Of a DNA stretch of 64,000 nt, positions 39,491 through 50,962 are shown piece by piece (positions within the stretch are counted from its first letter, which is position 1; each line of letters starts with the position of its first letter). Source of the DNA: Xestospongia muta. Lineage: Eukaryota; Porifera; Demospongiae; Haplosclerida; Petrosiidae. The notes beneath the pieces are model-generated. The model searched no databases. It was not told the DNA's origin and saw nothing but the letters and a program-made list of their open reading frames with translations. The translations under genes were made by a program, and so were the position numbers. The stretch is taken from positions 3,896,643 to 3,960,642 of the forward strand of contig OY848927.1 of NCBI GenBank assembly GCA_963693285.1, given 5' to 3'.

Positions 39491-40152
39491 TGTCTTACCA
39501 AAAAAGTATATACTTTTGTTGCTATAGTAATTGTTCATTAGTTTCCAGAATAACAATGCTAATATAATAACTTTTAATGTGTTATTGTATTATATAAGTT
39601 AACCTATTAACATTATTCTTTTATAAAAATAGACCATGTTATGTGTCAAGATGATGTAATTAAGTAATCAATAATATGTGATGGAAAGACTAAAATAATG
39701 TTGTTATTACTGAACTTTGATTGATTTGTAAATTCATTTGGTTGATCCAAAAGTGAATACAAACATTGACAGATATTTTAAGTAATGGAGTGAGTAAAAA
39801 AGTAAGCCATTTGTGACTATGTACACTAAGAAAAGACAAGAATAGCTAGAACCTAGGTAAATATAAATATACACATAGGTAATAATACCATTTGCCCACT
39901 TGACTAATAAAGTTAAGTCATTCTGTATGCTGCTAAATTTTACTTACTTAATAACAGTGAAATATGTTCCTTATAATTTTAATAGCTTAATGAAAAATAA
40001 ATTCATGCAAACAAATACATCAAAATGACATATATTTCAGTATAACATTTAACTTCTAAATCTTCTATTCAAGTGAAACTAAACATCAATACAAATATAA
40101 ACTATAAACACAGTTCATTGTTACACTAACTACAATAACTGCTGTACATAAT
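39491..40152. other. Intergenic region between copies F and G
   Basis: 5' flank of F with a TATA-like block at 39620-39635, the shared ACTGAACTTTGATTG block near 39711, and a shared 3'-flank block of the B/E/G type at about 40045-40152. No gene is seen. Copy J has a near-identical interval at 56455-57126. Confidence 0.5.
39620..39635 (-). promoter_or_regulatory. TATA-like element upstream of copy F
   Basis: Minus strand reads GGTCTATTTTTATAAA, about 135 nt above the start codon, at the position equivalent to the elements of A and C. The copy J equivalent is at 56594-56609. Confidence 0.35.
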
Positions 40153-43100
40153 TTACTGAACTCTGAAATTTGAATATGTACAGTTTATTTCTAAGTAAAC
40201 TTCAATCACATTGTACACTGAACAGTACTGATCCTATAAGTATTGTCATATTATTATTATTATAATAGAGTAGTATACACCAGTGTAGTCACAGCTCCTG
40301 GTTTGTTCATTCTAACACCTTTGATCACTTGAAATACATTTATTACACCTTCTGTCTTACATTGTTCTAGAGCAATACTTACTGAACAGTATACTCCACA
40401 ACAACTCACTGTATCACTAAAAACAGGAAGAGAGTAACTATTACTATGTGTACAGTCTATGTACCTGCAGTGTACAACTATTGGTCCTCCTCCAATCTTC
40501 TGTTGCCTTCTAATGACCACCTCAATCACTTGGAGAATAGTTTTAGGTTCTCTGACATAACCATCATTAGACCAGTTCACAACTTGGAATTGGATCACAT
40601 TATGACTCAAACCCTGTTAATTATAGCAATAGTAATAATTGTCTATTAAACAGTAAATCAACTTACTCTTTTCTTCTCATTAAGCACACAAAGATTTCTT
40701 TGAACAAACCCTCTCTTTACTTCATTACAAATACAATTTACATGATATTCTCCATATTTCATTACATTTGATATACACCAATATTGATAACACATTTCCT
40801 GTAAAATTGATTTATCTATATATTACTTTATAACTAACCCATACCTCTCCATTCTCTTCTAATTCACATAACATCACAATAGCAGACACTTTATAATCTA
40901 TTATCATCTTCCAAAAGTCTCTGGTAGTGTTCTCCATAGGACTCTGAACTATAATAAATGCTTTCTTCTCACAATAACCCTATAATATTGTCTTAATATC
41001 TTGTCAGTTAAATTATGACATACATTGACAAATGTAGCATTAATGTAACCATTTGTTTCTTTTAGTGGTACAAGGTTCTTATCAGCTACAAAAACAACAA
41101 CAATATCAACAACAACAACAATAATAATAAAGTATTAATAATAATTAAACTTACATGGTAAGTATTTTTGACTTCTGTTTTTCTTCATATGACTTTGTGC
41201 TGTATCCTGATTAATGTCATCAGGATTTGGTGATAGCTTTGATAGTAACTCAAACTGACACTCAAAACCACTTTTACCACTTTTATAATCCCTCTTTCTT
41301 TTAATTTATGGACATCTTCAGAATAGCTATCACTAGGTTTGTTCTTTGAACTAAAACCAACAGTACAACCTCTATCATTTCCTGTGTACAAGTTCTTTTA
41401 ACATATAAGAAAACAATACAATCAATCTAATATTTAGATTACCTTATATTGTTCATCAAAGGCTTTGTTATCATTAAGATGACAGGTGGCTACATGATCT
41501 CCCAAATCATTGATGGTAATGGGTAATGTACGAGGGATCTTAGGATTGAAATAATGTAAAGGAGGTTGTGGTTTATTTGCTTTCTTTTTAGTATTATCAA
41601 GTAAACTTGTTTCTATAACTTCATATGTTGATTCTACAGTAACATCCTTTGATCTAATCTCATTATCAGATGTAATTGTAGGTAGAGGTGTTAATGGTTT
41701 GAGAGAAGATTTGACATTTGCATATATAACTTCACTACTTTCTTTCACTACTTCATATTGTGAGTCATCCATTGCTATGTAGAAATACAATGTAATTTAG
41801 TTGATCAATAGTGTCTTTGTTGTACCTGGTAATGTAGTCACACTATATGTAGGTTTCTTTAGATCAGTGAGAGAAATGTCAGTAGATTTTTCTATATTGG
41901 ACTTGTTTCTGATGTATTTTTGATATCTATAAAAATTATGGTGATCTAATAATTAGCTAATGTATGCAATACCTGTGTACTTACCCAATGTCTATCAATA
42001 TTACAGTAATAATAACATTATTATTATATAACATTATTATAAACTAACTTGATGGAGGTTCGAGTAGTGTTTTATTACTGTCCATAGTCCATAACCATTA
42101 ACACAGATAACAGCTGTTACCTATCAGATCACTTATATTACTTGAACTTGTTGTATTTGATTCATTTAAAGTTGTATTGAATCTGATGATATCATTTTCC
42201 CCTATAGAACAGTTCTCAGATTGTACTATACCATAACCAATCTCATAGTGTGTAATGTAATACTCCTTAGGAATGTAGTCTGGTAGAGTCCATGATATTA
42301 AGGCCCATCTTACATCAAATATATATGATAGACTAACATGACCTGGTACTGTAATATACAGAAATATCAATTACTATTTGAATACTTCATATTAAACTAA
42401 CCATTTCCAACTTTCAAAGCTCACAGGTTTACTAAAAGGACCCATTCCTATGTCATTTACTCCAGCTACACTTATATTGTAGATTTTATCAGATCACTTG
42501 TTAGTATATAGACTGTAGTACTACTAATATTAAACTCAATATCATCTCTACTTATTAGGATAACATAACTAGTGATATGTCCATTACATTGATAACAATC
42601 TATTTGATTTCAGGATATATTATAAAGTGATATGTTGACAGATTCTACTGACAAAGAGGTAGGAAAGCTGTTAGGAGCTGAGCAAATAAACACAAACATT
42701 AAAAATGAAATGAATTCTAAATTACCTGTCATTAATGTGGCCTTATTTATCATCACTGGAATAGACTCTCCTAATATATTACCAGTTTTCACTGTGATGG
42801 TATAGTTCATACCAGTGAACGATTCTCTTAATGTATAAAGAGTAACAGAGACCAATGTCACATTCACTGATGATAACTCAGGACAAGATGGACTATAGGA
42901 AATGTTGTAGTATGTTACATAGTTACCATCTTCACTATTGGGAAGAGTCCACTTCACTGTAAAAGTAGTGGTTGAGATATCACTCACTGAGAGACTAGTT
43001 ACTGGTGTAGGAGCTAGACAGTGAAATAAAGTCACATTGTGTTTATACAAATATCAACTCACCATCAAACCTTAACAATTTTTGTGCATTATTAATTGAA

Positions 43101-44918
43101 GGAAGATCTTTTTATGAGTACACACTGATCTCATAATATCTACTCAATCTTAGTCCATCCATTAATTAGAACTTCATTTTCTGTAGTAGATAATATCTTG
43201 TTGGTACCTACTCCAGTAGTAGAGTTAATGACAATCACATATCCATTAGTCTGTGATGATATAGTCCAGTTGACTTTGATACTACTCTCATTTAAAATAT
43301 ATGCCATCATATCAGATGGAGGACTACTGGGAACTAGAAACCAGTAAACCTACTTAAGATGAACAACTAAATTTAACATACCTTGTAATATCACAATGTC
43401 ACTGTAGTTCACTCCTTTATACATTGCTATACAGGTAACATTAACTGACACTCCCAGTGGATCAGGATATCCCACTAGTGTGTTGTTGTATATGAGGAGA
43501 TCAGAATCAATTAATGTATAAATTGAGTTGTACTTCATCACTCCATTCACTAACCAGTAAACATCAGTAATAACGTTGACAGTAGTTGTGATACAATTAA
43601 TATGATATTGAGTGTTTTGAAGTTCAGTAATGGGTGAGACAAATGTCCAATCGATTGTTGAAATAACTGAAAAATTACTTATAATAACCAATATTTGATG
43701 GATATTAGAATATCTGACAATGTCTGTACACTGATTGCATTACTAGCAGGTCCTAGTATATCTTGATAAGCTCTGACTGTGATGTTACAAGTTGTTGTTG
43801 GTATCAGTTACTTCAATGTCATCTTATTCTGACTACTTCCATTTACCAGTTGTGTCACAGTGTGTGTGTTACTAGTGACATTGACTACAATTCCATTGGC
43901 ATCAGATGGAACAAGTGTCCAACTGACAGTTATAGTTGTAGCTGTTGTGTTGACCAGAGTAAGAGGAGAAGGAGTGAATCCTGGAGCTTAGAGGATTACA
44001 AATGACATCATGTAACTATAGTAGCACTTACCAGTTACTGTTAGATAACAATTTCTTATGATATTGTCAACATTTTCATAACACCTATATTTATGATCAC
44101 CATTATTGTTTGACTGACTAAATATTCCACTACTGATCTCCTCTGCATCCCATGTGATATTAATAGTATGAGATATTGTATTGTTATTATTGTAAATGGT
44201 ATGACTTTCATTAATACAACTATATCCAATGGTTGGTAATGAACAATCAAATTCAATACTTTGACTATTATATACACAATACCACCTGAAGTGTCTTTTA
44301 ATTTCACTTAGAATACACTGAACTGTGTATTGTTGTGGTACAACTGTCATATCAGAAGGAAGTTCAACAATCTTATGTGCTATGATCTGTACATGTTCTA
44401 CAGTAGATTGGTAACAAATGACAGTGTATGGTAGTAGAATGAGATATAACTTACTGAATATATTAACAGTGATCTTGTTGGTAGTAGTGCCAGAACAACT
44501 ACTGGGTAGACAACACTTGTAGAAATTATTTTTGGGAACAACTTCAGTAAATGTTATATTATGATTAGGTCTGTATAGACTGATACTAGCTGAATTATTA
44601 GTTTTGTTACAATGGAGAGGATCAGGATTACAACTAAGAGGCATTCCATTAGGATCAACCCACTCTCCTCCAGACAAAGTAGTATTAGGTAATCCACATT
44701 TCAGAGGAGAATAATTAGCATTGTCTTCTGTGATGTAAATATGATTGATATAGGAGCCATTAGGATAACAATCTCCATTGAACATCAGGTAGATACCTAG
44801 AATATTGTCAATAAATGATGTACTACACATCAAGTCACTTACCTGAGTCTGGTGGACACTTACTAATAACTTGACTCACACATAACAAGAAGATAGTAGC
44901 CAGTAGTAGTACAGACAT
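40153..44918 (-). pseudogene. RPTP copy G, D1-deleted pseudogene
   Basis: Start ATG at 44916-44918. The 5' exons are open (signal, Cys-rich and Ig-like), then decay appears: TAA at 43808-43810 in the first FN3; a 4-nt insertion in the next FN3 near 43155; an in-frame shortening of the following FN3 near 42838; TGA at 42610-42612; a 7-nt deletion near 42487. Exon 14 (first D1 exon) is fused directly to the middle of exon 19 near 41335, removing nearly all of D1 including its catalytic loop; a 1-nt insertion near 41291 then breaks the frame. D2 is recognisable (GGGPIVVHC), but its loop arginine is Cys (TGT, 40401-40403). Same architecture as copy H, so the D1 deletion predates their duplication. 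Confidence 0.85.
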
Positions 44919-45531
44919 TGTCTTATTTTAACAGAGCCTTTCTCTTTAATCTTCAGTGATGTTCAACATTATATTAAAGATGGGATGACTACTGTACTAA
45001 ATAAGGAATGTAGATCTTATGAAATATGAATAATTTAACTAGCTTATGAGGTTATGGTAAACATGACTAGTTATTATAAGTAATAATAACAGTACCCATG
45101 TTGACAATAAACACTGTATTATTTGCTCAGTCAAACATTCATTTACAATTGTTTACCAAGTCTTAATATAGTTCTTGGACTAGATATGTGATGTCTATAC
45201 TACTACTAACTATAATATGTTGAAAATTGAAAGTCTGCAAATATAAAATGAAGACATGTATGTTTTGATGTTGTCTTTCACACTGTCAATTTGATAATTA
45301 CATGTACACATACAGTGTTTGATGAGAGTAATGTAATAAATATCTACCAATAAGTATTAAGTTTGATGTTAATTTTTCTTTCATTTCAATATCTTCATCA
45401 GCTCTATAGATAGACAGTGTATGAGTTAACACAAGATAACAGAAATATGACAACTTATCTACTATCTGTTTGATCTCAATCTTTAGTAGCAACTAGTCTC
45501 TATCAAAATAATATGTTAATATTGCTGAATT
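44919..45531. other. Intergenic region between copy G and the small TM gene
   Basis: No secure gene. A 64-codon minus-strand frame at 45298-45492 includes a charged stretch (RADEDIEMKEKLTSN) and could be a downstream alternative exon of the small gene, but the equivalent near 62340-62460 has indels, so I do not call it. Confidence 0.4.
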
Positions 45532-45867
45532 TCATGAATTTCTGTTGTGTATAAATTGTAAGACATTAGCAAAGAAACAGAGTATCACTAAAGATATACC
45601 TACAAGCACACTCAGTTTAGCGATAGAACTAGTATAAGACATGATCAGTAAAGAATATATGTGTAAATATATATAGAGAGACCACCTTTTACTAATTCCA
45701 TTATTACTCAGTGTTGGTTCTGTGGCTGGTGTACTCAGTTTTGTTTCTGTTTTTGACAAATTCAGTACTGGTTCCATTGACAATGCACTTAGTGTTGGAT
45801 TTTTAACATTTGTCAATGTACTCATTGTTGACACATAACAAGAAGAAGGCAGTTTTAGTATTGACAT
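45532..45867 (-). CDS. Small single-TM protein, two exons, 92 aa, unknown function
   Basis: Exons 45686-45867 and 45532-45628 joined by a 57-nt GT-AG intron give a 279-nt frame. The N-terminal half is Ser/Thr/Pro-rich (for example TKLSTPATEPTLSNNG). The C-terminal half is one hydrophobic helix (KLSVLVGISLVILCFFANVL) followed by a short tail, FIHNRNS. The first bases resemble the RPTP signal exon: the start context ACAATGTCA and a TTCTTGTTATGTGT run recur. The gene therefore probably arose from a truncated RPTP 5' end, now out of its old frame. No family is recognised. It could be a type I membrane peptide without a cleaved signal, or a decaying gene. Its duplicate at 62516-62855 is broken. 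Confidence 0.45.
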   Translation of the reverse strand: MSILKLPSSCYVSTMSTLTNVKNPTLSALSMEPVLNLSKTETKLSTPATEPTLSNNGISKRWSLYIYLHIYSLLIMSYTSSIAKLSVLVGISLVILCFFANVLQFIHNRNS

Positions 45868-46388
45868 TGTTTTTTTCTTAACAGAGTCTTTCTTTCTAAT
45901 TTTCAATGTATGGCCAACATTGTATTAAACATGGTATGTTTTATTGTCTATACTACAACCAACTATATCATATTGAAATTGAAAATCTGTAAAATATCAT
46001 CACACTGATAACTAGTACACTAAGGGTAAGCAATTTGTGACTATATACACTAAGGAAAGATAAGAATAGCTAGGACATATGTAGATATAAATATACACAT
46101 AAGTAGTACTACTGTCTGCCCACCTGACTATTAAGGATAAAGTATCCACAGTATAATTATATATATATTTTACCTATTTTTAAGTAACAGGAAAAATGTT
46201 CTTTAAAATCTTTTTTAGCAGCATAATGAAAGAGAAATTAATGTAAACATATACATTGAAGTGACATATGTTTCAGTATAACATTTAACTTCTAAATCTT
46301 ATATTCAAATAAAAGTAAACATCAATACAAATATAAACTATAAACACAGTTCGTTGTTACACTAATTAGAATAACTGGTGTACACAAT
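45868..46388. other. Intergenic region between the small gene and copy I
   Basis: AT-rich flank, including the shared 3'-flank block of the B/E/G type at 46276-46388. No gene is seen. Confidence 0.45.
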
Positions 46389-48507
46389 TTACTGAACTTT
46401 AAAATTTGAATATGTACAGTTCATTTCTAAGTAAACTTCAATCACATTGTACACTGAACAGTACTGATCCTATAAGTATTATCATATTATTATTATTATA
46501 ATGGACTAGTACATACCAGTGTAGTCACAGCTCCTGGTTTGTTCATTCTAACACCTTTGATCACTTGAAATACATCTATTACACCTTCTGTCTTACATTG
46601 TTCTAGAGCAATACTTACTGAACAGTATACTCCAGAACAACTCACTGTGTCAATAGAGAGAGGAAGAGACTAACTATTACTATGTGTACAGTCTATTTAC
46701 CTGCAGTGTACAACTATTGGTCCTCCTCCAATCTTCTGTTATCTTAGAATAATTCTATTATCATCATCTGTTGACAAGTAAGACATCAAGACATCTGTTA
46801 TTAATAGAAATAAACATACACACTGTGATATTTTGGAATCGATTCAATGGTTTGTTCTTTGAACTAAAACCAACAGTACAAGCTCTATCATTTCCTGTGT
46901 ACAAGTTTTTTTAACATATAAGAAAACAATACAATCAATCTAATATTTAGATTACCTTATATTGTTCATCAAAAGCTTTGTTATCATTAAGATGACAGGT
47001 GGCTACATGATCTCCCAAATCATTGATGGTAATGGGTAATGTACGAGGGATCTTAGGATTGAAATAAGGTAAAGGAGGTTGTGGTTTATTTGCTTTCTTT
47101 TTTGTATTATCAAGTAAACTTGTTTCTATAACTTCATATGTTGATTCTACAGTAACATCCTTTGATCTAATCTCAATATTAGATATAATTGTAGGTAGAG
47201 GTGTTAATGGTTTGAGAGAAGATTTGACATTTGCATATATAACTTCAGAATTTGTTGGTTTTTCTTTCACTACTTCATATTGTGAGTCATCCATTGCTAT
47301 GTAGAAATACAATGTAATTTAATTGATCAATAATGTCTTTGATATACCTGGTAATGTAGTCACACTATATGTAGGTTCCTTTAGATCAGTGAGAGAAATG
47401 TCAGTAGATTTTTTTATATTGGACTTGTTTCTGATGTATTTTTGATATCTATAAAAATTATTGTGATGTAATAATTAGCTAATGTATGCAATACTTGTGT
47501 ACTTACCCAATGATCATCAATATTACAGTAATAATGAGCACAATTAATATTATAATCATTGTAACACTGATACCAGCAGCTAGTCCAGATGATGGTGTAG
47601 TAACTGTTTAGATTAAATATTAGAATAAATCAAAATTAAATTAGTATACATTTATATAACATTATTATAAACTAACTTGTTGGTGGTTCAGGCAGTGTTT
47701 TATTAGTAATTACTGTTCATAGTCCATAACCATTAACACAGATAACACCTGTTACCTATCAGATCACTTATATTACTTGAACTTGTTGTATTTGATTCAT
47801 TTAAAGTTGTATTGAATTTGGTGATAAAATTTTTTCCTATAGAACAGTTCTCAGATTGTACTATTCCATAACCAATTTCATAGTGTGTAATGTAATACTC
47901 CTTAGGAATGTAGTCTGGTAGAGTCCATGATATTAAGGCCCATGTTACATCAAATATATATGATTGACTAACATGACCTGGTATTGTAATATACAGAGAT
48001 ATGAATTACTAATTGAATACTTCATATTAAACTAACCATTTCCAATTTCAAAGCTCACAGGTTCATTATAAGGACCCATTTCCATGTCATTTACTCCAGC
48101 TACACTTACATTGTAGACTTTACTTAACACCAGATCACTTGTTAATATGTAGACTGTAGTTGATTAGAACTTCATCTTCTGTAGTAGATAATATTTTGTT
48201 GGTACCTACTCCAGTAGTAGAGTTAATGACAATCACATATCCATTAGTCTGTGATGACATAGTCCAGTTGACTTTGATACTACTCTCATTTAAAATATAT
48301 GTCATCACATTAGATGGAGGACCACTGGGAACTAGAAACCAGTAAACCTAGTTAAGATGATGTAATACAGTTACTGGCAACATTAATACTCCCAGTGGAT
48401 CAGGATATACCAGTGTTGTTGTGTCACAGCGTGTGTGTCATTAGTGACATTGACTACATATCCAGCAGCATCAGATGAAATTGATGTCCAACTGGTTGTA
48501 GCTGTGC

Positions 48508-49529
48508 TGAAAATTATTATGTTAGCATTGTATTGTTATTCTGGAACACTAATAAAGAGTCACTTTAGCAGCGAAAATTCATTGAATATAATTTAGTTGC
48601 TTTTTGTTAAGACAATTTCTGTACTACTACTAGTTACTATCTTCTTGTTATGTGTGAGTGAAGTTATTAGTAACTGTACACCAGACTCAGATAAGTAACT
48701 TGATGTGTAGTTCATCATTTATTGATAATGTTCTAGAGTATCTACCTGATATTCAATGGAGATTGTTATCCTAATGACTCCTGATTCTACTTTATCTGGA
48801 AGGGAATGGATTAATCCTAATGGACAAACTGTAGACTGTGGATTCAATACTAACAATGACCTACTTCTCTGTTATGTCTCTAAACTCAAGCTAAAATCAC
48901 TGTATACAGACCTAATAGACAGGCATTTCATGAATCAAATATAGGTGGTGACAAGTTCAAATGTTGTCTACCCAGTAATTGTTCTGATCCTACCACCATC
49001 ATCACTGTTCATATATTCAGTAAGTTATATTTGATTGTACTAGTACACATTGTTATTTGAAACTGTTTACTATAGAACATGTAGCAATCATAGACTTTAT
49101 AGTGTTGTTGAGTTTCCTTCTGATATGACAGTTGTTCCACAACAATATACACTTCACTGTGTATATAGTGGATTTTAAAACAATTCAAGTGGTAATACAA
49201 CAACACCAATACTGAATTTTTACAGCTGTATCCATTATGTGGAAAACCACATAATGGATACAGCTGTAATATTGGTGGAGTACAAATCCTATATAATGGT
49301 AACAGTATGAAGTTTCATGAAGTTACTGTTACTTAGTATAGTGGAACATTTAGTCAGTCAAACAATGATGGTGATCATATAAATATTAGATAAAAAGTTC
49401 ATGAGATTATGTGAAATCATTATGTTACAGTAACTGGTAAGTAGTTCTACTGTTATAGTTACATGATGTCTCATGTTATCCACTCAACTCCAGAATTCAC
49501 TCCTTCTTCTCCTACTCTGGTCAAAAAGA
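48508..49529 (+). repeat. Inverted segment of about 1.02 kb within copy I
   Basis: The sequence matches the reverse complement of the 5' flank through first FN3 exon of copy E (about 31690-32683). Left junction: FN3 sequence ending GTTGTAGCTGT is followed directly by flank CTGAAAATTATTATG. Right junction: FN3 sequence CTACTCTGGTCAAAAAGACA is followed by flank CATTATATAAATGACC. The two ends are the two breakpoints of one simple inversion. Confidence 0.85.
49220..49269. repeat. Perfect 23-bp inverted repeat with a 4-nt loop
   Basis: Arms 49220-49242 and 49247-49269 are exact reverse complements around AAAA. The arm sequence, TACAGCTGTATCCATTATGT and three further bases, is a piece of the Ig-like exon (GYSCN region) that appears once in other copies. 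One arm is thus a local inverted duplicate, as expected from template switching. Confidence 0.9.
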
Positions 49530-50962
49530 CACATTATATAAATGACCATGTCAAGATGATATAATTAAGTAATCAATAATAAGTAATAGAAAGACAAAAA
49601 TAATGTTTTAATTACAGAGCTTTGATTGTTATGTAATTTCATTTGGTTGATCCACAAGTGAACACAAACATTGAGAGATATTTTAAGTAATGGAGTGAGT
49701 AAAACTGTAAGTCATTTGTAACTATGACAACACTAGGATGATAGTAGTTAGGTTATTGTACACTCAAACAAGTGTTACCTATCAGATCACTTATATTTAT
49801 TCACATTGGTAGTACTTGTACACATATAATTGTATAGTTTTCATCATTAAAATTACTCATCATTAAAATCATCATACTCATCACACTGATAGCTATGTAC
49901 ACTAAGGAATGATTAGAATAGCTAGGACTGTCTGCCCACCAGACTGATAAAATCAGGGAAAGAAATACATCAGTGTGGCATAAATTTCAGCATAACATTT
50001 AGTTTCTAATCATGTATTTAAATGAAAGTAAACATCAATACAAACATAAACTATAACAGTTCATTGTTAGACTAACTAATAATTACCTCAATATAATATA
50101 GTGTGATTTCACTTATTAAATTCCATTAACTGTTTGTTAACTGATGACAATACAACTAATAGACAAATAGATATTTTAGTGACTGGTATTACAATAGAGT
50201 GGTGATAAGTAGATAGGGGTTAGGGGTTAAAAATCTTTAGTAAGCGGACATAGGTGATTAGAAGGTTTTGGAAGATAACCATTTTTGAACTCTTGACAAA
50301 TAGCTTTGATATGAAAAAAAGAAACATTTTTAATATATTTTAACCTATTAATATAGTAGATGTTTTTAATTTATATAAAGCACTTTGAAAAGGACACCTA
50401 AACCCTAAATAAGAATCATTTAACATCAAATGTTTGTTATCTGATCACAATAAAACTATTGGACAAACAGATATTTTATTAACTGGTATTACAATGGAGT
50501 GGTTCTAAGTAGGGAGTGGGGGTTAGAAGGACTTGAAAAATGACAACTACTGAACTCTTGATATAACAAATAGCTTTGATATGAAACATTTTTAATGAAT
50601 TTTAAATCTATTTATGTACTTTATGTTTTCAATTTATATGAAGTACTTTGAAAAGGACACAGACTATTATTTGTCTACCTAATAGAAGAATATAGTCCAC
50701 AATTTATCAAAAATTACAATATTATTTATTGAATATCATTCACATATCATATAACTACTGTTATTACATACATAACAATAGCTACCTTTATAAAACCTGA
50801 CATTATGACTTCTGTTCAATTTACTAATTATTAACTAAAAACAGAGGGATATATACACAATATTTGTAAGATATATACAGTAATAGCAGCTCAATACAGC
50901 TATAGTAACTAAACTACTACTATATTATCACATTACCATTATAATGACTGTTTTATATATTG
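49530..50962. other. Intergenic region between copies I and J
   Basis: 5' flank of the I-type pseudogene, a segment repeated at 7500-7900 and 32850-33240, partial intergenic repeat units at 50137-50690, then the 3' flank of J. No gene is seen. Confidence 0.5.
50137..50690. repeat. Intergenic repeat, two units
   Basis: Units homologous to units 1 and 2 of 7915-8675, with AAACCCTAA at the junction and TAGCTTTGATATG in both. Confidence 0.6.

Larger units (their letters stand above)
46389..49529 (-). pseudogene. RPTP copy I, rearranged pseudogene: large deletions plus an inverted 5' half
   Basis: The minus-strand part (46389-48507) holds the last exon, a D2 fragment whose loop Arg is Cys (46637-46639) and whose acceptor is mutated near 46652, a deletion joining D2 to the start of D1 near 46741, the juxtamembrane and TM region (about 46940-47610), the last FN3 and a chimeric FN3 near 48157. 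The part 48508-49529 is in the opposite orientation: reading on the plus strand it has the 5' flank, the signal exon (ATT instead of ATG near 48614), the Cys-rich exon, the Ig-like exon and the start of FN3. The normal upstream flank resumes at 49530. Lesions shared with B and E (Ig/FN3 fusion, and ATT with E) show a common pseudogene ancestor. Confidence 0.85.

Noticed and set aside
45298..45492. 64-codon minus-strand frame near the small TM gene
   Set aside because: No splice connection to the small gene could be shown, and the duplicate at 62340-62460 has indels.
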